DNA from: an uncultured Eubacteriales bacterium
GTDB taxonomy: Bacteria > Bacillota > Clostridia > Oscillospirales > QAKW01
DNA: 13,233 nt
Assembly: GCA_934378025.1 (NCBI GenBank)
Contig: CAKRPM010000010.1
Location: 1-13,233, forward strand
Direction of reading: 5' to 3'
Notes under the pieces: model-generated
What the model saw: the letters and a program-made list of their open reading frames with translations, nothing else
The model's database searches: none
Told to the model about the DNA's origin: nothing
Program-made: the position numbers and the translations under genes
Part shown: in pieces, positions 7,671 through 13,233 of the stretch
How positions within the stretch are numbered: the stretch's first letter is position 1
Layout: every line of letters starts with the position of its first letter

Positions 7671-9121
7671 TGAAAAGAACACCGAAAAAAATTTGGGCGC
7701 TCTTTACAACAATTGTTTTAGGAGTCGCTTGTATAATTTCCCATCGGCTTATTGAACAGGGTGCCGGAAGTGAATTTAATCAGACAATCGGTCTATTGGG
7801 ATTGTTTGCGTTTTTGTGGTGTGGTTTTACAATATGTGTGCGAACCGGCACGATGTTTTCCCTGGTATTTATGTTCGAGTTTGCATTTTATATTTTGACG
7901 CTCGGACAAAGCTTTTTGTATGGTCTGGGAATTGATCTTGATTCTACGCTGGATCTGTATCTTCAAAATCCGGCTTCGCAGGTAAACCGAGCGTATTTAT
8001 TTTCAATCTGCTGTTTACTGGCGCTTCATATCGGCATTTTGCTATATTCGCCTCAACGAAGACGCAAAAAAAGAAACGATGCCTCAGTTGACTATACACG
8101 CAGCATGAAAACCGTTGCGCACATCGGGTTGCCGATTGCTTTTATTGCTTATGCCTATCAAATGGTTTCACTCTTTTCCGTATATTCCGCATCCGGCTAT
8201 TCCGATGCGTATGAAAGTATATCGGGCACCTCTTTATTTATTAAACTTGTCAATATCATTGCAAAATTTTTCCCCTTTCTCTTGTTTTTGTTGCTTGCCG
8301 CCTATCGCGATAATAAACGAAAAAGACTGCCGATTATTATTACCTTGCTTTTTATTTCCTTTTTAAATTTTGCCATCGGAAACCGAAGCGAGCCGATTTG
8401 TTATATTATGGCGGTTTTGTGGTTTTATCGCCGTTACGCGGAAAACAGAGCCGAGAAACGGCGGGCGGCCAGATGGCTGATGATCACCGCACTGCTTTTG
8501 CTGATCATTGTTCCGATTATCGGTGAAGCACGAAACACGGGCGAACTCAGCCTTGCGACGGTGCTCAATTCGTTCAGCGGCACCGAATCAGCCATTGAAC
8601 AAATCAAAAAGACGATTATCAGCATGGGTTGGTCAGCGTTTCCGACCATTAAAACAATGTATTTGATCCCGTCTTTGTATAACTATCATTACGGGCAATC
8701 CTATTTCTTTGCATTGTTGGCGATTATTCCGAATATTTTCGGCGGAACACATATTGCCGTAAAGTATGCCGGTCTTCCGCAATGGTTGAAAAAAGCACTG
8801 CACATGAGCTTTGGTCCCGGCTTTTCCATGCCTGCCGAGGCATATTACAATTTCGGTTGGATGGGCATTGCCGCTATGCCGTTTTTGGGGCTGTTAATCG
8901 CCAAAATCTTGGATGAATCGGCCGAAAAGGAAAGTGCTATGCGGCTGTACGTTATGATGGCGGGATTTGTTATTCTGTTTTCAATTCCGAGACGTGAAAT
9001 GCTAACTGCAGTCAGAACATTTGCATACTATATCGGCATTGTTTATCTTGCCGTACGGTTCATTCATCGGTGCACAACGCCGCGTCATTCGCGTGAACAA
9101 CAGTATTTTACAGAATTTTGA
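7670..9121 (+). CDS. wzy: O-antigen/repeat-unit polymerase Wzy
   Basis: A 483-residue polytopic membrane protein with roughly 11-13 hydrophobic segments, from IWALFTTIVLGVACII near the N-terminus to YIGIVYLAVRFI near the C-terminus. A longer non-membrane stretch lies before the last group of helices, including SGTESAIEQIKKTI and MGWSAFPTIK. The segment FGPGFSMPAEAYYNFGWMG near residue 383 matches the signature of the oligosaccharide-repeat-unit polymerase family. Wzy joins flipped, lipid-linked repeat units on the outer face of the membrane. The call rests on topology, this motif and the adjacent flippase, because Wzy proteins share little sequence overall. The repeat unit and linkage cannot be predicted. 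Confidence 0.85.
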   Translation: MKRTPKKIWALFTTIVLGVACIISHRLIEQGAGSEFNQTIGLLGLFAFLWCGFTICVRTGTMFSLVFMFEFAFYILTLGQSFLYGLGIDLDSTLDLYLQNPASQVNRAYLFSICCLLALHIGILLYSPQRRRKKRNDASVDYTRSMKTVAHIGLPIAFIAYAYQMVSLFSVYSASGYSDAYESISGTSLFIKLVNIIAKFFPFLLFLLLAAYRDNKRKRLPIIITLLFISFLNFAIGNRSEPICYIMAVLWFYRRYAENRAEKRRAARWLMITALLLLIIVPIIGEARNTGELSLATVLNSFSGTESAIEQIKKTIISMGWSAFPTIKTMYLIPSLYNYHYGQSYFFALLAIIPNIFGGTHIAVKYAGLPQWLKKALHMSFGPGFSMPAEAYYNFGWMGIAAMPFLGLLIAKILDESAEKESAMRLYVMMAGFVILFSIPRREMLTAVRTFAYYIGIVYLAVRFIHRCTTPRHSREQQYFTEF

Positions 9122-9129
9122 TTGAGTTT

Positions 9130-9133
9130 GAGG
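9130..9133 (+). promoter_or_regulatory. GAGG site that sets the Wzx start at 9140
   Basis: GAGG lies 6 bases before the ATG at 9140. The in-frame TTG at 9122 has no comparable site at a useful distance. Confidence 0.65.
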
Positions 9134-9139
9134 TCAGTA

Positions 9140-10606
9140 ATGAAAAAAGCCAGCGCAACACAAAATTATATCTATAATACCTTATATAAGGTACTGACAT
9201 TTATTACCCCGTTAATTACGGCTCCGTATTTGGCCAGGGTCATCGGAAGGGATGCCGTCGGCATTTTTTCATATACTTATGCCATTGCTTATAATTTTAC
9301 ATTGTTGGCAAAGCTCGGTTTGATCAGCTACGGAAGCCGTGCGGTGGCACGGGTACGCGACGATAAAACCCTTTTATCAAAAACGTTTTCCGAAATTTAT
9401 CTCATGCAATTGCTGACCACTGCCTTCGCGTCGATCGTTTATTTTGTTTATGCCCTTGCATTTGCAACGGATTATAAAACCATTATTTTGGTAAACGGCC
9501 TTTATGTACTGGGAATTGCTTTTGATATCGATTGGTTATTTTACGGACTGGAAAACTTTAAAATGACCTCCATGCGAAATGCCGTTGTGAAGGTTTTAAC
9601 GGTTTTTGCCATATTGTTGTTTGTAAAAACCAAAGAGGATTTGTTGATCTATGTCATCATTATGGTGGCAAGTGATATGATTCGATTTTTATCGATTTGG
9701 ATTCATTTTCACAAATGTACATATTTTTCAAAAATTAAATTTTCAGATTGTTTACGCAGATTTAAGCCGAATTTGCTGCTTTTTGTTCCGGTAATTGCGA
9801 CCAGCATTTATCGCTCGATGGATAAAATTATGTTGGGTGCAATGTCAACGATGTCGGAAACCGGATTGTATGAAAATTCCGAAAAAATTGTGTTTATGCT
9901 TTTGGGATTCATCACGTCGCTGGAGTCGGTGATGATGCCCAGAATTTCCAATTTGCTTGAAACCGGCCGTAAAAAAGATGCACTGGCAAGTATTGATAAA
10001 TCATTTACTTTTGTGATTTTCTTAACTTCGGCAATGGCGTTTGGCGTTTGCGGAATTACCGAGCGGTTTGTTCCTTTGTTTTACGGCAGCGAGTTTTTAG
10101 GTGTCATTTCTCTTTTGCCGTGGTTGGCCGTCACGTTAATTTTTATCGGCTGGGCCAATGTCATTCGTACGCAGTACGTCATTCCTGTCGGAAAGGATAC
10201 GCTGTACCTATGGTCCACGGTTATCGGCGCCGTATCAAATTTAATAATTAATTATTTGCTGATTCCGAAGCTCGGCGCTTTCGGGGCGGTAATCGGAACG
10301 ATTGTGGCGGAACTAAGCGTTGCATGCTTCCTTTCTGCCGTTGTTCGCAAACAATTGCCGATATTCACTTATTTAAAGAAAAACTGTGCCTTTATCGCGT
10401 TTGGCGTGGTCATGGCGGTTATTACCCATTTTTGCGGAAAGATCTTTGCCAGTAGTTATATATCGCTTTTATTTCAAGTGTTCGTCGGAGCGGCATTTTA
10501 TCTGACGGCAAGTCTTTTCTATTTAAAACGGTTTAACGCAGAGCTGTACGCGCAACTCTCTTATCGTATCAAACGTCTGTATCATCGATTTGTAAAAAAA
10601 GCGTAA
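9140..10606 (+). CDS. wzx: Polysaccharide repeat-unit flippase Wzx
   Basis: A 488-residue multispanning protein of the MOP/PST flippase family. It moves the undecaprenyl-diphosphate-linked repeat unit from the inner to the outer leaflet. The N-terminus NYIYNTLYKVLTFITPLI, then TAPYLARVIGRDAVGIFSYT, is the highly recognisable opening of Gram-positive Wzx proteins. About 12-14 hydrophobic segments follow, with the conserved DKIMLGAM and YENSEKIV segments near the middle (about residues 231-255). A basic tail (YRIKRLYHRFVKKA) ends the protein on the cytoplasmic side. It sits 18 bases after wzy. Together the pair identifies the Wzx/Wzy pathway rather than an ABC-transporter or synthase pathway. 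Confidence 0.93.
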   Translation: MKKASATQNYIYNTLYKVLTFITPLITAPYLARVIGRDAVGIFSYTYAIAYNFTLLAKLGLISYGSRAVARVRDDKTLLSKTFSEIYLMQLLTTAFASIVYFVYALAFATDYKTIILVNGLYVLGIAFDIDWLFYGLENFKMTSMRNAVVKVLTVFAILLFVKTKEDLLIYVIIMVASDMIRFLSIWIHFHKCTYFSKIKFSDCLRRFKPNLLLFVPVIATSIYRSMDKIMLGAMSTMSETGLYENSEKIVFMLLGFITSLESVMMPRISNLLETGRKKDALASIDKSFTFVIFLTSAMAFGVCGITERFVPLFYGSEFLGVISLLPWLAVTLIFIGWANVIRTQYVIPVGKDTLYLWSTVIGAVSNLIINYLLIPKLGAFGAVIGTIVAELSVACFLSAVVRKQLPIFTYLKKNCAFIAFGVVMAVITHFCGKIFASSYISLLFQVFVGAAFYLTASLFYLKRFNAELYAQLSYRIKRLYHRFVKKA

Positions 10607-10641
10607 TTTTAGGATTTTTGTGAAGGGATAGATTTATCGTT

Positions 10642-11835
10642 ATGAATGAACCGAAACATGTTGTTTTGCTTTCAAAAGACGCGCAACTGACCGATTATTT
10701 TCCGACTTACGGCAACACCTATTGGAAAACGCCGAATATTGATGAGCTTGCCGCTAAGGGGACGGTTTTTCGATGCCATTACACCGCAGCGCCTTCAACG
10801 GCCATGGCCTTCACTAGTATGTTTACCGGATTGTATCCCTATCAGCTGGATCGCAAAGATTATACAGAGGTGGAGGAATATAATCAAAGCACGACGCTTT
10901 TTGATGAAATGTACGCAAAAGGGTATGAGTGTCATCTGCTTTGGAGCAATAATTACATAAAAATGGCGGATAAGTACTCCAAGTGCTATGGAAAGCATAC
11001 CATTCGGCATGAATCCAAAAAACTCAATCAGTCGGTTGGGGTGCACATGCCACGCAATGAAGATCAAAATAATTTAGTACCGGATGATCAAAAGGTAAAA
11101 GAAGTTATGACCTATTTGGTCGGCGAGCTTGATTCGATCGATCGTACAAAACCGATATTTTTATGGATTCATTTGCCGCATGTTTTGTTGGGACGGTGCG
11201 GCTACGGTCAGGATATTGATTTGCTGGATGAATTTGTAGGCGAGATACGAAAAAGATTCGGTGATGACGGAATTTATATTACGGCGGATCATGGAAATAT
11301 GAACGGTTATAAAGGAAAAACGACCTATGGCTTTGATGTAAATCAGCCGGCCATTCACATACCGCTGATCACACCGCGTATTGACGGGCAAGCGGAAATC
11401 AATTTTCCGACGACCAATGCGCAGTTGATGGACATTATTTTAAACCGACGTGTGCAAAAGCGTGAATTTATCGTTTCGGATACGCAGTATTATGCACAGC
11501 CGTACCGAAAAACCGCGATTATTAAAGATCATTATAAATATATTTATAATAAATTTAAACGCACGGAAGAATTATACGATCTTTCTTTTGATCCGAACGA
11601 AAACATAAATTTGCTTGATAAACTTCTCTATGATACAGACAGAAACAGATATGTAAATGTTGAACAGGTCATTTTTTATCCGTATCGTCATGAAGCAATG
11701 GAAGCGTATCATAAAATCAAAGAGTATTTTAATTCTTTTTGGAAAACGGCCGATCCTTGGACCGAAAAGAAAAACTACATAGAACGAAAGCTGAAAAACT
11801 ACAAAGCGCTGATTAAGCGAAATTTGGGACGATAG
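10642..11835 (+). CDS. Soluble sulfatase/LTA-synthase-fold enzyme with Thr nucleophile
   Basis: A 397-residue member of the alkaline-phosphatase superfamily (sulfatase-like hydrolase/transferase). The fold is shown by LLSKDAQ near the N-terminus, NIDELAAKGTVF at 32-43, the nucleophile strand ending SMFTGLYP, and TADHGNMNGYKG at 214-225. Aligned on TGLYP, the sulfatase C-x-P-S-R signature is replaced: Cys becomes T53 and Arg becomes F57, so formylglycine sulfatase chemistry is not expected. D13, T53, D216 and H217 fit the four metal/nucleophile positions of LTA synthase (Glu, Thr, Asp, His), pointing to phospho- or phosphono-transfer or hydrolysis. Unlike LTA synthase or EptA it has no membrane helices or signal peptide, so it should act in the cytoplasm. 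Its RBS (AAGGGA, 10623-10628) is 13 bases upstream, rather far. It lies 13 bases before the pepM fusion. Substrate unknown. Confidence 0.8.
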   Translation: MNEPKHVVLLSKDAQLTDYFPTYGNTYWKTPNIDELAAKGTVFRCHYTAAPSTAMAFTSMFTGLYPYQLDRKDYTEVEEYNQSTTLFDEMYAKGYECHLLWSNNYIKMADKYSKCYGKHTIRHESKKLNQSVGVHMPRNEDQNNLVPDDQKVKEVMTYLVGELDSIDRTKPIFLWIHLPHVLLGRCGYGQDIDLLDEFVGEIRKRFGDDGIYITADHGNMNGYKGKTTYGFDVNQPAIHIPLITPRIDGQAEINFPTTNAQLMDIILNRRVQKREFIVSDTQYYAQPYRKTAIIKDHYKYIYNKFKRTEELYDLSFDPNENINLLDKLLYDTDRNRYVNVEQVIFYPYRHEAMEAYHKIKEYFNSFWKTADPWTEKKNYIERKLKNYKALIKRNLGR

Positions 11836-11840
11836 AGGGG
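11836..11840 (+). promoter_or_regulatory. AGGGG ribosome binding site for the pepM fusion
   Basis: AGGGG lies 8 bases before the ATG at 11849, just after the stop of the sulfatase-like gene. It supports the full-length start that includes the N-terminal nucleotidyltransferase domain. Confidence 0.75.
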
Positions 11841-11848
11841 AATTATAT

Positions 11849-13233
11849 ATGAAAGCTGTTATACTCAATTCAGGGCTTGGACATAGGATGGGCGTTTTGA
11901 CCAGCGAACATCCGAAGTGTATGACCGAAATATCGGCACATGAAACAATTTTAAGCAGACAACTGACTCTTTTGGCTGCGGCCGGTATTACGGATGTTGT
12001 CATGACGACCGGTTATTTTGATGATGTACTGGTCAATTATTGCCATTCTCTCTCCTTGCCGCTGAACATTCAATTTGTCCGTAATCCGCTTTATGCGCAA
12101 ACCAATTATATCTATTCGATTTATTGTGCAAAAGATGTTTTGGACGATGATATTCTTTTGATGCACGGCGATCTTGTTTTTGAATACTCCGTTCTTGAGG
12201 ATATGCTTGCCAATAAAAACAGTTGTATGAAGATTTCAACAACGCTGCCGTTGCCCGAAAAGGATTTTAAAGCAGTGGTCGGCGACGGTAGGGTAAAAGC
12301 TGTCGGAATTGAATTTTTCGATAAAGCTGCGGAAGCCCAGGCATTATATAAACTGAATCGCAAGGATTGGCGGATTTGGCTGGATAAAATATGCAAGTTT
12401 TGTGAAAATGATCAACGCGATTGCTATGCCGAAAAAGCGCTCAATTGCGTAACGGATCAGTGCCATATTGAGGCCTTTGACGCAAAAGACCGTCTTTGCA
12501 CCGAAATTGATACGCCGGAGGATCTTGCCGTAGTTCGGGATAAACTTGCCGCCATTGAAAATCGCACGGTGTATATGTGCTTTTCAACGGATATGATCCA
12601 CAGCGGTCATATAAACATTATTCGAAAGGCGGAAAAACTCGGAAAATTAACCATCGGGGTTTTGTCTGACGAGGCGGTGGCTTCTTTTAAACGCTTCCCG
12701 CTTTTGCCCTTTGAGGAGCGAAAAATCCTTTTTGAAAATATTTCAGGGGTTCGTCGCGTTGTTGAACAAAAAACGCTGTCGTATAAGGAAATTTTACGTG
12801 AACTTAAACCGGATTTTGTCGTTCACGGCGATGATTGGAAAGAAGGATTTCAAAAACCGATCCGCGATGAGGTTTGTAATATACTGGCCGAATACGGCGG
12901 AAAGCTAATCGAATACCCGTATACCAAGGATGACAAGTATGAAATGTTGGAAAAACAGTCCAGAGAGCAACTTTCCATGCCGGATTTTCGACGCGGTCGT
13001 CTGAAAAAACTGATCAATATGAAAGGCTGTGTAACGGCGCTGGAGGCTCACTCCGGAATTACCGGTTTGATTGCCGAAAAAACAACGGTTTTGCAGGACG
13101 GAAAGACCTATCAGTTTGATGCCATGTGGGTTTCTTCTCTTTGTGATTCAACAGCAAAAGGAAAGCCCGATATTGAATTGGTCGATATGACCTCGCGTTT
13201 TCGAACGATTGATGATATCATGGAGGTTACCAC
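11849..13233 (+). CDS. pepM: Three-domain fusion: LicC-like cytidylyltransferase + GCT-like domain + phosphoenolpyruvate mutase (3' end outside window)
   Basis: The frame is open for 461 codons to the window edge. Residues 1-235 are a LicC/PntC-type nucleotidyltransferase: G9-L-G11-H-R13 and P22-K23, NPLYAQTNYIYSI, metal-site D108 in MHGDLVF and D221 in EIDTPEDL. Residues about 240-370 are a glycerol-3-phosphate-cytidylyltransferase-like domain with H251-S-G-H254 and VVHGDDWKEG. From about 385 phosphoenolpyruvate mutase begins: LEAHSGITG (E399-G406), W427-V-S-S-L431 matching the phosphonyl-binding W-x-S-x-L of known mutases, and DSTAKGKPDIE with D441. The DADTG metal site lies beyond the edge. 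PepM converts phosphoenolpyruvate to phosphonopyruvate, the entry to nearly all C-P natural products; the first domain probably activates a phosphonate as a CMP derivative. A GCT-like domain on PepM is common, whereas the extra N-terminal domain is notable. The usual ISST-type motif of the GCT domain is missing. Confidence 0.88.
   Translation, partial: MKAVILNSGLGHRMGVLTSEHPKCMTEISAHETILSRQLTLLAAAGITDVVMTTGYFDDVLVNYCHSLSLPLNIQFVRNPLYAQTNYIYSIYCAKDVLDDDILLMHGDLVFEYSVLEDMLANKNSCMKISTTLPLPEKDFKAVVGDGRVKAVGIEFFDKAAEAQALYKLNRKDWRIWLDKICKFCENDQRDCYAEKALNCVTDQCHIEAFDAKDRLCTEIDTPEDLAVVRDKLAAIENRTVYMCFSTDMIHSGHINIIRKAEKLGKLTIGVLSDEAVASFKRFPLLPFEERKILFENISGVRRVVEQKTLSYKEILRELKPDFVVHGDDWKEGFQKPIRDEVCNILAEYGGKLIEYPYTKDDKYEMLEKQSREQLSMPDFRRGRLKKLINMKGCVTALEAHSGITGLIAEKTTVLQDGKTYQFDAMWVSSLCDSTAKGKPDIELVDMTSRFRTIDDIMEVT

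Noticed and set aside
3406..9122. In-frame TTG codons at 3406, 5012, 7667 and 9122 as gene starts
   Set aside because: Each is followed closely by an in-frame ATG with a better-spaced Shine-Dalgarno sequence, so the ATGs at 3421, 5018, 7670 and 9140 were chosen.
10607..10641. Terminator between wzx and the sulfatase-like gene
   Set aside because: The 35 bases contain T runs but no stem able to pair before them.
10642..11835. Annotating this gene simply as a sulfatase
   Set aside because: The C-x-P-S-R formylglycine signature is absent, with Thr at the Cys position and Phe at the Arg position, so sulfate-ester hydrolysis by the usual mechanism is unlikely.
11572..12003. 143-codon minus-strand open frame across the end of the sulfatase-like gene and the start of the pepM fusion
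   Set aside because: It is antisense to two recognisable coding regions and to the RBS of pepM, and its translation resembles no family I know.

Overview
The window is a single-strand, tightly packed gene cluster for a Wzx/Wzy-dependent surface polysaccharide (capsule or exopolysaccharide). All twelve recognised genes lie on the + strand. Most neighbours overlap or sit within about 35 bases of each other, and nearly every start has a good GGAG-type ribosome binding site. By eye the base composition is moderate (G+C roughly mid-40s percent). Strong Shine-Dalgarno sequences, this composition and the protein families suggest a Gram-positive Firmicute, probably a member of the Clostridia. That placement is an inference, and a spirochaete or other anaerobe is not excluded.

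Layout. 1-917: C-terminal half of a split transketolase, missing only its first codons. 914-2029: GT4 glycosyltransferase. A 66-base gap (2030-2095) is the largest non-coding stretch. 2096-4395: a UDP-HexNAc 6-dehydrogenase (TviB/WbpO type) and a 4-epimerase (TviC/WbpP type), together predicted to make UDP-GalNAcA. 4416-5015: hexapeptide acetyltransferase. 5018-6130 and 6152-7231: two more GT4 glycosyltransferases. 7224-7670: a second, serine-acetyltransferase-like hexapeptide acetyltransferase. 7670-9121: Wzy polymerase. 9140-10606: Wzx flippase. 10642-11835: a soluble sulfatase/LTA-synthase-fold enzyme with a Thr in the nucleophile position. 11849 to the window end: a large open frame, cut by the window edge, encoding a three-domain fusion of a LicC-like cytidylyltransferase, a glycerol-3-phosphate-cytidylyltransferase-like domain and phosphoenolpyruvate mutase (PepM).

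How the genes may work together. Three glycosyltransferases would assemble a repeat unit containing GalNAcA on undecaprenyl phosphate. Two acetyltransferases may decorate it, Wzx would flip it and Wzy would polymerise it. The PepM fusion makes the C-P bond of phosphonates and carries its own nucleotidyl-activating domain, so the product is probably a phosphonate-decorated glycan (phosphonoglycan). The neighbouring alkaline-phosphatase-superfamily protein is a candidate for handling or transferring the phosphonate group. No priming glycosyltransferase, chain-length regulator, phosphonopyruvate decarboxylase, aminotransferase or LicD-type transferase is present; these would have to lie outside the window. 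I saw no tRNA, rRNA, CRISPR array, insertion sequence or convincing terminator.
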